Source: Bog-950 sp046329515
GTDB lineage: Bacteria > Bacteroidota > Bacteroidia > Chitinophagales > LD1
DNA: 64,000 nt
Reading direction: 5' to 3'
Assembly: GCA_046329515.1 (NCBI GenBank)
Contig: JAXLUM010000003.1
Location: 372,001 to 436,000 of the forward strand
Made by a program: the position numbers and the translations under genes. The number at the start of each line of letters is the position of its first letter. The stretch's first letter is position 1. This document shows positions 17,372 to 26,300 of this stretch, one piece after another. Below the pieces are notes generated by a model, which was given only the letters and a program-made list of their open reading frames with translations, did not search any database and had not been told where the DNA came from.

Positions 17372-18112
17372 TTAATTTTTATTCAGTTGTTGTTCCAGTA
17401 AAATGGCTTTTGGAAAAAGGATGTTGTTTTCAAGGTGAATGTGTTTGTGCAGGTCCGCTTCAAACTCTTTTAGTTTGGCATAAAGCACTTTATAGGTATT
17501 GCAGGCATATTCCGGCGCAACATAGCCTTTACTTAAAACTGAAATGCGTTCCATTAATATTCCTGCATTATCATGCTCGTGAAACATTACGTTTACCGGA
17601 TTTTGCACCGTACCGAATGGGGGCAGGCCGTTTAAATTGCCTGTTTCACTAAGCGCTCTCTGCATTTTTTTAATGTAAGGGAATAGCATCAACTCCTCTT
17701 TCTTCATATGAACACTTAGCTCCTCACTTAGTTCGTGCCAAATATTAGCAATTTCAATTACCTCGGGGTTATGTTGGCCATGCGCTTTTTCCACCTTTTG
17801 CGCATATTGTGTTATTATGAATAAATTTTCATTAACATATGAGTGATGGGTAAACTCAATGTAGGCCGCCAGTTTATCTAACTGCCAGCTGTTAAAGTCC
17901 TCTTCGGCAGGAGTAGTATTAGCCCGCACTTTAGCTAAGGCAGTAAGTAAATCGTTTAGCGGAATGTTTTTATCGGCGCAAACGCGCTCAAGCGTTTTAC
18001 CACCGCCGCAGCAAAAATCAATTCCGTATTTTTTGAAGACATCCGCTGTGCGGTAATCATTAGCCACCATTTTACCCACCTTGTGTTGGGCTGTTTCATT
18101 AGTATCCGTCAT
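17372..18112 (-). CDS. RIC-family iron-sulfur cluster repair di-iron protein (YtfE/ScdA type)
   Basis: A 246-residue cytoplasmic protein. The N-terminal ScdA_N domain contains DFCCGGGKTLERVC (C34, C35). The hemerythrin-like four-helix domain carries the His/Glu ligands of a di-iron site (EFTHHSYVNEN, HELSEELSVHMKKEELMLFPY, MFHEHDNAG, ADLHKHIHLENNILFPKA). Family members repair Fe-S clusters damaged by NO or peroxide. It sits upstream of the NsrR-like gene in the same operon and next to the nos operon, so it probably protects denitrifying cells. Confidence 0.93.
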   Translation of the reverse strand: MTDTNETAQHKVGKMVANDYRTADVFKKYGIDFCCGGGKTLERVCADKNIPLNDLLTALAKVRANTTPAEEDFNSWQLDKLAAYIEFTHHSYVNENLFIITQYAQKVEKAHGQHNPEVIEIANIWHELSEELSVHMKKEELMLFPYIKKMQRALSETGNLNGLPPFGTVQNPVNVMFHEHDNAGILMERISVLSKGYVAPEYACNTYKVLYAKLKEFEADLHKHIHLENNILFPKAILLEQQLNKN

Positions 18113-18161
18113 TTGTTATAATTTAAGACACGAAAGTCTTTTATTGTGCAGGAGGATACAG

Positions 18162-18202
18162 TGATGACGGTCAGTTCATCAGGTAATTTTTATCAGTTAC
18201 CT
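18162..18202 (-). promoter_or_regulatory. Two short inverted repeats upstream of the RIC gene
   Basis: TGATGA-N8-TCATCA (18162-18181) and AGGTAA-N10-TTACCT (18181-18202) adjoin in the 104-bp gap before the RIC start. Either could be an operator. Neither matches a consensus closely enough to name a regulator. Confidence 0.35.
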
Positions 18203-18216
18203 AAGGGGAGATGCGA

Positions 18217-18675
18217 TTAATTGTTGTAGTTAAATGTAGAATCAACCCCTGACCAGATATTTTTTACACGCACTAAAGCGGCTTTGCCTTCTTCCATGTT
18301 TCCTTTGCTTAATACGGGCACTTCTGCCTTAATACTATCTAATCGTACGTATAAGTCCTGCTTGCAGTCGTTAGTAAGTGTGCAATAGGTGTCAATCCGT
18401 TTTATGTGGTTTTCCAGCAGTAAACCGAATTCCTGGTAGGCCCCAGTGTTTTCAAATTTCTTTTTGTTCAAAAGATAGAAGTTGTCAATGGTCATGCTTA
18501 AGCTGCGTAGTTCTTCTGCAGTTGTTCCGTCAAGTTGCCAGCGGCCTTTTATTTTTTGCTGGCTCTCTTCATTGGTGGTATTGGCTGTTACCGTTTCAGC
18601 CGGCTGGTTGTTGCAGGCACTCAATAACAGTAGGGCGGTTAGTAGGCCTGTGTAATAAAATCGCGTATTAAACAT
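18217..18675 (-). CDS. Small helical lipoprotein of unknown function
   Basis: A 152-residue protein with a lipoprotein signal ending in LLSAC (Cys21), a short Thr/Asn-rich linker, and then helices carrying two cysteines (TYCTLTNDCKQDLY). I do not recognise the family. It lies upstream of the RIC gene on the same strand, 104 bp away, in the nitrosative-stress block. It is preceded by a perfect 10-bp inverted repeat, so it may be co-regulated with the RIC/NsrR-like genes. Confidence 0.75.
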   Translation of the reverse strand: MFNTRFYYTGLLTALLLLSACNNQPAETVTANTTNEESQQKIKGRWQLDGTTAEELRSLSMTIDNFYLLNKKKFENTGAYQEFGLLLENHIKRIDTYCTLTNDCKQDLYVRLDSIKAEVPVLSKGNMEEGKAALVRVKNIWSGVDSTFNYNN

Positions 18676-18730
18676 ATGGTCACTTTTTATTGCTGAATGG
18701 TATGAGGAGGCTGAATATTCGCTAATCTCT

Positions 18731-18760
18731 TAAAAGATAAAAAGATGCAATTATCTTTTA
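18731..18760. promoter_or_regulatory. Perfect inverted repeat, candidate Rrf2/NsrR operator
   Basis: TAAAAGATAA (18731-18740) and TTATCTTTTA (18751-18760) form perfect 10-bp arms around a 10-nt spacer. The core AAGATGCA resembles half of the enterobacterial NsrR box. It lies in the gap between the divergent small-lipoprotein and fasciclin genes, about 56 bp before the former. The regulator is a guess from proximity to the NsrR-like gene. Confidence 0.5.
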
Positions 18761-18882
18761 TTGGTGACAATTTTTGTATGATGAACGTCTTTTTTTAAAT
18801 GAGTTTGCTCATAAGCGGGCCGTTTGAACGCGCGATAAGTTTGATGCGTTAAAAAAATTAAACACGCTCTAAAACGAATTGT

Positions 18883-19440
18883 ATGAAAAAGATTACCGCT
18901 ATAACCTTAGCATTAAGTTATTTTCTGTTTTTAGTAACAGGTTGTAATAACTCTGCCGAACCGGCAAGCACTACAACTTCTTCTAATGAGGCGCCTGCTG
19001 CGGGCCAAAGCTCCGTTCAGGATGACCAATCGCAAAAAGATGTAGTAAAAGTTGCCGTTGGATCAAAAGACCACACCACTTTAGTGGCTGCACTAAAGGC
19101 AGCTGAGTATGTTGATGTGCTTTCTAATGCAGGCCCCTTTACTGTGTTTGCACCCACTAACGATGCATTTAATAAGCTACCTGCAGGTACCGTAGAAGGA
19201 CTGCTGAAACCTGAAAAAAAGAATGACCTGCGCAATATTCTTGAATACCACGTTACCACCAGTTCATTAAAAGAGGAATACTTTAAAGATGGCCAAACAA
19301 TAGGAATGGTAAATGGCGGAAAAGTAAATGTGAAAGTGAAAGACGGCAAAATACAATTGAATAATGCCAATGTAATTGCTGTGGTACCTGCCTCAAACGG
19401 TATGGTATATGTAATTGATGAAGTATTGTTACCGCAATAG
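18883..19440 (+). CDS. Fasciclin-domain lipoprotein
   Basis: A 185-residue protein with lipobox VTGC (Cys21), a Ser/Thr/Ala-rich linker and one fasciclin (FAS1) domain from about 55 to 184. Hallmarks are TLVAALKAAEYVDVL, GPFTVFAPTNDAFNKLP, ILEYHV and the final NGMVYVIDEVLLP. FAS1 domains act in adhesion or envelope structure. It is a stand-alone gene with its own terminator, divergent from the small lipoprotein gene. Confidence 0.92.
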   Translation: MKKITAITLALSYFLFLVTGCNNSAEPASTTTSSNEAPAAGQSSVQDDQSQKDVVKVAVGSKDHTTLVAALKAAEYVDVLSNAGPFTVFAPTNDAFNKLPAGTVEGLLKPEKKNDLRNILEYHVTTSSLKEEYFKDGQTIGMVNGGKVNVKVKDGKIQLNNANVIAVVPASNGMVYVIDEVLLPQ

Positions 19441-19474
19441 ACCTAAAGAATTATATTAACCCTTGTGCTAACCA

Positions 19475-19512
19475 GCTGCCGGCATTAAAGCCGGCAGCAT
19501 TTTTATTTTAAT
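19475..19512 (+). terminator. Terminator of the fasciclin gene
   Basis: A perfect 9-bp stem GCTGCCGGC (19475-19483) / GCCGGCAGC (19490-19498) with loop ATTAAA, followed by ATTTTTATTTT. It overlaps the 3' end of the convergent acylase gene by a few bases. Confidence 0.9.
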
Positions 19513-21568
19513 GCGGGTGGTAAATGCTAACTGCTTCCTTACGAATAGTATCCCAATTGAAGGTCATTTTTTTGAATTGTTCATTGGCGAATAGCTGCAT
19601 TTGATCGTTATAGTGCGGGCTTTGGGGGTGAGCTGAACTGCCGTAAGCATTAACGGATAAAATTTCAACGCCCTGTTTTGAGTAGCGGTTCATTTGTATG
19701 TAACCATCGCCCGCAGTTACACGCCATATTCCTTTTTTCTTATCGTATAGTTTAGCATCAGCGGCGCGGGGAACTTCTCTTAAGCCGCTTGCGGGCAAAC
19801 TAATATCTCCTCTAATCTGCTTTTGAATATCCCCCAGCTTTACCTCCAATGTGCCATAGTGCTTCAGCATAAATTGCTTGGCGTACCGCAGTTGCTTTAC
19901 CAAATCATCTTCAAGCATGGGTTCTTTCTTAATCATTAAAAAGGCAAAAGGTGTTTTCCATTCTTTCATCAGGCGTTCGTGCATTATCATAAGCAATGCA
20001 GCATCAGTGTTGTCAGCCTCGCCGCTAAAATTCCAATGCTTAATTTTTTTAATCGCGTCAGCTATATCAGGGTATTTAGTTTCACTAAGCTGAAACAGGG
20101 TATTGAAGTTACGTGCGTAGCTGCCATTATGAGAGTAGGATTTATCGAACTTAACTGCACGGAAAAACTGCCAGGTAAATTTGCCGCTTACAGAAGCTAA
20201 GAGTTCATTAAAGCGTTCGCCCCGGTTGTAATTGAATAATTGAATGCCGGGGTAGTATCCCTGCCAGTTACATTCTTTACCGCTTATGCAATACTGTGTT
20301 TGGTTGCAACTAAACAGGTAGCCGCATGAAGGGTTAAGTACAGATGGCTTTTGGTTGTAAGGCACTAACGAAGTGCACTTGTACTTGCTGCCTGTGCCGT
20401 TTATAGGTTGCTGCCAGCTTAGAGCCGTATCGCGCAGGGGCATTTGAAAACCGCTTTGATAAAATATATTTCCATCTACATCAGCATACATTATGTTGAA
20501 TAGGGGAATGGCCTCCATTTTTAAGGCTGTTTCGAATTCAGAAAAGTTGCGCGCTTTATTCATGCGAAACCATTGCTCGGTAGCGCGCATGTCCTTATAG
20601 CCGGGGAAATCCAAAGCATACCAGCCTTTTTTAGTTTGAAAGACGGGGCCGTATTCGCAAGTGCGCACTTTTTTTGTAACGGGAAGTTTTATTGCGCCAA
20701 GCTTTATTTTAAGGTGTGCCTTTTTTAAACTGAAGGTCTTCCACTGCCCATCATACAGATATTTATTGCCTTTGTGTTTTAGTTTATAAATATTACCGAA
20801 GGTGTGGTAATTGGTAGTGTGCGCCCAGCCCAGATGCTGGTTGGTGCCCACAAAAATTGTAGTGCCCCCGGGAAACAAACCGCCAATTACATCCCAACCT
20901 TCGCCACTGGTGATATGGGCTTCGTACCAGGCAAAGCGGCCTTCAATGGGTTGGTGAGAGTTGACCAAAAGCCATGCCTTTCCATCCTCTGTTCGTGAAG
21001 GGGCAATGGCCATGGAATTCGAACCCACTTCATTGGGCTGATGTAATAAACCAATGTGGTTATCCTTAATGCTTTTTAGCGCCATGCCAGCACCGGCAAA
21101 AAGTGTTAGCGTTAATGTTGAGCCTTTAATTATGTCCTTCTCATTAAAAGGGAAGGCCTTTTTTAAAAGGACTTCGTCAGGGTGTTTTACGGCATAATCA
21201 TTTACGCCTTGTATATAGCCGCGCAATACTTTTTTAAAATCGCCGCTTATGCTTTTCTCGTAATTGTTGTCTACAAGGGTATCAACTCCGAAAAAGCGTA
21301 AAGCAAAATCAAAAAGAACGCCGTCCTTGCCCAATACTTCGCCGAGCATGCCCTTTGCCGCTAAAAGATTTTGCTGCACACTTTTAAAATCGTCTTCGCA
21401 ATGGGCATAGGCCAAACCGTATGCGGCTTCAGCATCGGTGTTGCCGTAAATGTGCGGTACGCCGAAACTATCGCGCGCTATGGTTACATTCTCCGGATTA
21501 ATTTGCGCAGTGGCAATTGTTGCCGAGAGTATTAAAAAGAACAGAACATTCAACCATTTGAGAAACAT
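19508..21568 (-). CDS. Penicillin-acylase-family N-terminal nucleophile hydrolase, secreted
   Basis: A 686-residue protein with a signal peptide (1-21) and the peptidase S45 fold. The alpha chain runs from about 25 to 182. Auto-cleavage would expose Ser183 (GSNSMAIAP) as catalytic nucleophile of the beta chain, followed by the typical NSHQPIEGRFAWYEAHI and FPGGTTIFVGTNQHLGWAHT. Family members cleave amide bonds in beta-lactams, acyl-homoserine lactones or related acyl amides. The substrate cannot be told from sequence. Close Bacteroidota relatives are usually annotated as acylases without proven substrate. Confidence 0.92.
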   Translation of the reverse strand: MFLKWLNVLFFLILSATIATAQINPENVTIARDSFGVPHIYGNTDAEAAYGLAYAHCEDDFKSVQQNLLAAKGMLGEVLGKDGVLFDFALRFFGVDTLVDNNYEKSISGDFKKVLRGYIQGVNDYAVKHPDEVLLKKAFPFNEKDIIKGSTLTLTLFAGAGMALKSIKDNHIGLLHQPNEVGSNSMAIAPSRTEDGKAWLLVNSHQPIEGRFAWYEAHITSGEGWDVIGGLFPGGTTIFVGTNQHLGWAHTTNYHTFGNIYKLKHKGNKYLYDGQWKTFSLKKAHLKIKLGAIKLPVTKKVRTCEYGPVFQTKKGWYALDFPGYKDMRATEQWFRMNKARNFSEFETALKMEAIPLFNIMYADVDGNIFYQSGFQMPLRDTALSWQQPINGTGSKYKCTSLVPYNQKPSVLNPSCGYLFSCNQTQYCISGKECNWQGYYPGIQLFNYNRGERFNELLASVSGKFTWQFFRAVKFDKSYSHNGSYARNFNTLFQLSETKYPDIADAIKKIKHWNFSGEADNTDAALLMIMHERLMKEWKTPFAFLMIKKEPMLEDDLVKQLRYAKQFMLKHYGTLEVKLGDIQKQIRGDISLPASGLREVPRAADAKLYDKKKGIWRVTAGDGYIQMNRYSKQGVEILSVNAYGSSAHPQSPHYNDQMQLFANEQFKKMTFNWDTIRKEAVSIYHPH

Positions 21569-21756
21569 AAAATCGCTTTCGCCAAATATATGCGATAGAG
21601 AACAGGATGCGCTTTAGCGGCCGTTAAATTTCTAATGACCGAATTGGCTTTTCCGCAGAACTAGGGAGTAATAAGATATACCTATGTTTTTTCAGAAGTT
21701 GCTTTAGAATGAAGCCGGCATAAACCACAGGTAAAGCTGAGTTTTAATAAGATGCT

Positions 21757-21792
21757 AAAAAAAACGGCGCACTTCAGAGGTGCGCCGTTTTT
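21757..21792. terminator. Bidirectional hairpin between the OmpA-like and acylase genes
   Basis: ACGGCGCAC (21764-21772) pairs with GTGCGCCGT (21780-21788). A-runs and T-runs flank both sides, so it can act on either strand. It lies 36 bp past the OmpA-like gene stop, which it most likely serves. Confidence 0.88.
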
Positions 21793-21823
21793 TGATTGAA
21801 ATGTATTTGCGGAAGGTAAGCTG

Positions 21824-22711
21824 TTATTTAGTTGCTGCCTTGCTGGGGTCCAGTAAATCATAGAACTGGTCCAACTTAGGCATAATAATAATTCGGGTTC
21901 TGCGATTTGTAGAACGTCCTTCTTCCGTATCATTACTTGTTAAGGTATTGTACTGTCCGCGCCCCGCGGCTATCAGTTTGTTGGGGTCAATTTTGTAATC
22001 GTTTTGTAAAACGCGCACCACGCTTGTTGCCCGCTTAACGCTTAAATCCCAGTTGTCATCAATGCAAGCGGTTTTAATTGATTTGTTATCGGTATAGCCT
22101 TCCACCATAACATCCACTTCAGGCCTTGAAGCCACAATGGTTGCAATTTTGCCCAGCACTTCCTTAGCGCGGGCGGTTAGTGTATAGCTGCCTGAGTTGT
22201 AAAGCATTTTATCGGAAAGGTTGATGAACACCACTGTTTTATCCACTTTAATTTCAACGTCTTTATCATCTAAGCCCTGTTGTAAAACGCCTTTAAGGTT
22301 TACAGCTAAAGCCAGGTTAATGGAGTCGGCCTTTGTTTTAGCCGCCAAAAGCATTTGAATGTAACGGTCCTTATTTTCAAGCTGAGCAAGCGTTTGGTTT
22401 ATGTTGTCGTTAGCACTTTTAGAAAGAACGGTAAGGTCGCCAACTTGTGTCAATTGCTTATCGCGTTGTGTTTTGCAATCTTCTAATTGCGCATTTAAAA
22501 GGTTATACTGATCTTGTTTTCCGTTTAAAGATGCACGGCAGGCGCTTAAATCGCTTTGGCATAAGGCCTTTTGTTCATTACAGGCATGTAATGTTTCGGT
22601 GGCCGTTTTTAGTTCCTGTTGAAGGGCCTGATATTTTTTTTGTGTAACGCAGGAGCTAAGAAAAAGTGTAAAGGCCATAATTATGGCAGACTTGAAAATG
22701 GTGAATTTCAT
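21824..22711 (-). CDS. OmpA-family peptidoglycan-binding lipoprotein
   Basis: A 295-residue protein with lipobox LSSC (Cys21) and a coiled coil (about 25-135) containing cysteines spaced CNEQKALCQSDLSAC. The C-terminal OmpA domain (about 160-285) has MVEGYTDN, LSVKRATSVVRVL, LIAAGRGQYNTL and RSTNRRTRIIIMPKL. It should tether the outer membrane to peptidoglycan. It is monocistronic with its own terminator. Confidence 0.92.
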   Translation of the reverse strand: MKFTIFKSAIIMAFTLFLSSCVTQKKYQALQQELKTATETLHACNEQKALCQSDLSACRASLNGKQDQYNLLNAQLEDCKTQRDKQLTQVGDLTVLSKSANDNINQTLAQLENKDRYIQMLLAAKTKADSINLALAVNLKGVLQQGLDDKDVEIKVDKTVVFINLSDKMLYNSGSYTLTARAKEVLGKIATIVASRPEVDVMVEGYTDNKSIKTACIDDNWDLSVKRATSVVRVLQNDYKIDPNKLIAAGRGQYNTLTSNDTEEGRSTNRRTRIIIMPKLDQFYDLLDPSKAATK

Positions 22712-22890
22712 TATAAAAGCTTTAAGGTTATGAACAGCAAATGTCAGAAATTATTGTGTAACTGTTGGTTTGGCGGATTCCCATAGACTGTTCAAAACCG
22801 GTTTTTATGCAGAAGGAAATATACATACGGTGAAATTTTCCTCCTTCTGATAAAGATGGTATGGCGGAATGATTATTCAGGAGTTACTAT

Positions 22891-22903
22891 GGCGTAATAC
22901 GCC
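22891..22903. promoter_or_regulatory. Palindrome upstream of the metal-efflux operon
   Basis: GGCGTA-A-TACGCC is a perfect 13-bp palindrome 37 bp before the first gene of the efflux operon. It is a plausible binding site for a metal-responsive regulator, but no regulator gene is adjacent. Confidence 0.4.
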
Positions 22904-22940
22904 GGCGGCTCTAGTTTGAAGAAATGTTTATATTCGAATT

Positions 22941-23255
22941 GTGAAGCAATTGCTGTGTTTATTATTATCTGTTTATTGCCTGAGTATTTCGGCCTTACCA
23001 TGCCGCGATGCCTGCAATAGCCACGAACATAAAGCCCCCGTTACTTTTCAGCAAGCCAGTGAGCACCACGAACAGGAAAATGACCAATGCTCTCCTTTTT
23101 GTTACTGCGCCTGTTGTTCATCAACTGTAATTACACCTGCTATTTCTCACTACATTTTTACTGAAGTATTCTCCGTATCTGCTATTCTTCCCGTAAAGGA
23201 TAGTAAAATAGCAGAGCAGGCTTTTGCCATCTGGCAGCCGCCCAAGCTAAGCTAA
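22941..23255 (+). CDS. Small Cys/His-rich secreted protein (DUF6660-like)
   Basis: A 104-residue protein starting at GTG, with a signal peptide (1-18) and a mature part rich in potential metal ligands: CRDACNSHEHK, EHHEQEND and CSPFCYCACCSS. Proteins of this type regularly precede CzcA-type efflux genes in Bacteroidota. The operon is this gene, then czcA after 76 bp, then the adaptor. A role as periplasmic metal buffer or sensor is inference. Confidence 0.8.
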   Translation: MKQLLCLLLSVYCLSISALPCRDACNSHEHKAPVTFQQASEHHEQENDQCSPFCYCACCSSTVITPAISHYIFTEVFSVSAILPVKDSKIAEQAFAIWQPPKLS

Positions 23256-23331
23256 TCTCACCTTTTTTGATTTTTTCTGTTTGACCGCATAATGCGGCTT
23301 TAATCATTTTATTCCTGTTAACTGATTTTTC

Positions 23332-26300
23332 ATGTTAGAAAGAATTATTGCGTTCAGCATTAAGAACAAACTATTAATTAGTTTGTGTACTGTGGCGCTT
23401 ATTGTATGGGGCGTTTGGAGCGCCTTCAGATTACCTATAGATGCCCTGCCGGATATTACCGATAACCAGGTGCAGATAATTACGCAAACGCCTACACTGG
23501 CTGCGCAGGAAACAGAGCAGTTCGTAACCTCGCCAATAGAAAGAACAATGGCTAACCTGCCCGATGTTGAGCAGATGCGTTCCTTTTCTCGCTTTGGTTT
23601 AAGTGTAATTACCATTGTTTTTAAGGATGATGTAAACATCTATTTTGCCCGCCAGCTAATTAGCGAGCGTTTAAAGCTGGCTGAAAAGGATATACCACCC
23701 AGCATGGGGCGGCCTGAGTTAGCCCCAGTAACAACGGGCCTTGGAGAGATTTACCAATACGTAATACACCCCAAAAAAGGAAGTGAAAATAAATACAGTG
23801 CCATGGACCTGCGCACTATGCAGGATTGGATTGTTAGCCGCCAGCTTAGCGGTATTGAAGGTGTGGCGGAGGTTACGGGCTTTGGCGGTATTACAAAACA
23901 ATATGAGGTAAGTGTTAACCCTGACAGGCTGAAAGCAATGGATGTTAGTATTCCGGAAATATTTACCGCACTTGAACGTAACAATGAAAATACGGGTGGT
24001 GCTTATATTGACAAAAAGCCTAATGCTTATTTTATAAGAGGTTTGGGGATGATAAAAAGCATTGTCGATATTGAAAACATTAATGTAAAGAATGCGCCTA
24101 ACGGAACGCCTATTCTTATTAAGGATGTGGCCAAGGTGCAATTTGGTTCGCCGCCACGGTATGGCGCTATGACCTATAACGGTGAAAAGGAGGTGGTGGG
24201 TGGCTTAGTGCTGATGTTGAAGGGTGCTAATAGTGCACAGGTGGTGAAACTGGTTAAAGAGCGTATGCAAACAGTGCAGGCTTCGTTGCCTGAGGATGTG
24301 ATTATTGAACCTTTTCTTGACCGATCTAACTTAGTGAGTCGCGCAATTAAAACGGTTGAAACGAACCTGATTGAAGGGGCGCTTATTGTCATTTTTGTGC
24401 TGCTTATTTTCCTGGGCAATTTCCGGGCCGGTTTGGTAGTGGCTTCGGCAATTCCTTTGTCGTTATTGTTTGCCTTAGGCATGATGAACCTGTTTGGTGT
24501 TAGCGCCAACCTGATGAGCCTGGGCGCCATTGACTTTGGATTGATTGTAGATGGCGCGGTGATAATTGTAGAAAGCGTGTTTCATCAAATTACACATTCG
24601 CGAGTCAGTAACTCTAATGCGCTTACCAAAGAAGAGATGGATGAAACGGTTCTGCAAAGCGCCAAACGCATGATGAGCTCTGCTGCTTTCGGCCAGTTCA
24701 TTATTCTTATTGTTTACCTGCCTATTTTAACCCTGGTAGGTATTGAAGGAAAAATGTTTGGGCCAATGGCGCAAACGGTGGCCTTCGCCATCCTTGGTGC
24801 TTTCATTTTGTCGCTTACTTATATACCTATGATGTCGTCGTTTGCGCTTAGCCGCAAAACAAGTGGAGAAAACATCTCTGATAAAATGATGAAGTATCTG
24901 CAACGCGGCTATCAACCGCTATTGCAGAGGGCTATCCGATTACGTTTTGCTGTAGTAGGTGTAACCGTAGTTCTGTTTGCTGTTAGCATTTACCTGTTCA
25001 GTAATATGGGTGGAGAGTTTATTCCTACGCTTGAGGAAGGAGATTATGCCATAGAATTTGTAATGCCACAGGGCACCTCACTTGGCCAAACGGTGGAAAC
25101 GGTGTTACAGGCTGAAAGGATATTGCGCACTTTTCCGGAAGTTAAAATGGTAGTGGGTAAAACGGGTGCTGCTGATGTTGCAACAGACCCAATGCCTATG
25201 AACGCAAGTGACCTGATGGTAATTTTGAAGGATAAAAAGGAGTGGACCACCACGGATGACTTTTATGATTTAGCCGAAAAGATGAAGGTAAAGCTGGATG
25301 AAATACCCGGCGTAATTGCTGAACCGAGCCAACCCATTCAAATGCGTTTTAATGAGTTGATGACCGGTGTGAGGCAGGATGTTGCTATTAAAATTTTTGG
25401 TGAGAACCTTGATACGCTGGCGGCCTTGGCGCCACATGTGGCTGCAATGATAAGCGACATAAAAGGTGTTAGCGAACCGATAGTAGAACGCACTGCGGGC
25501 CTGCCTCAAATTACTATAGAATACGACCGTGCACGCCTGGCCGGTTACGGCTTAAATATTGAAGATGTAAACCATGTTGTTTCTTCTGCTTTTGCGGGTG
25601 AAGTGGCAGGCATGGTATTTGAAAACGAACGGAAGTTCGAGTTGGCAGTGCGTTTGGATAGCGCATCGCGAACCTCTTTGAATGATGTATCGGATTTGTT
25701 TATACCTACAGCAAACGGAAATCAAATTCCGTTGTCGCAGGTGGCAAGTGTAACATTTAAAGAGGGGGCAATACAAATTAGCCGTGAGCGGGGCAAGCGC
25801 AGAGTGGTGGTTGGTTTTAATGTGGCAGACCGCGATGTGGCCAGTGTGGTGCATGATATACAAGAGAAGATGGGCCGACCTGAAAACAAATTGCCTTCAG
25901 GTTATTATGTAACCTATGGCGGCACTTTTGAAAACCTTGAAAAGGCCAGTGCGCGTTTAATGGTGGCAGTGCCTGTTGCCCTGGCGCTAATATTCGTTCT
26001 GCTCTATTTCACGTTCGGCTCCATAAAACAGGCAACGCTTATATACACAGCCATCCCCATGAGCGCTATAGGCGGGATATTTGCTTTATTACTACGCGGA
26101 ATGCCCTTCAGCATTTCAGCAGGTGTGGGTTTTATAGCGCTGTTTGGCGTGGCGGTTTTAAACGGCATTGTGCTTATAAGCACGTTCAACCAGTTGGAGA
26201 GGGATGGAATGACTGATGCCATACAGCGAATACTGGAAGGCACCAAAACCCGCTTGCGGCCCGTACTTATGACGGCCACTGTGGCCTCCTTAGGTTTTTT

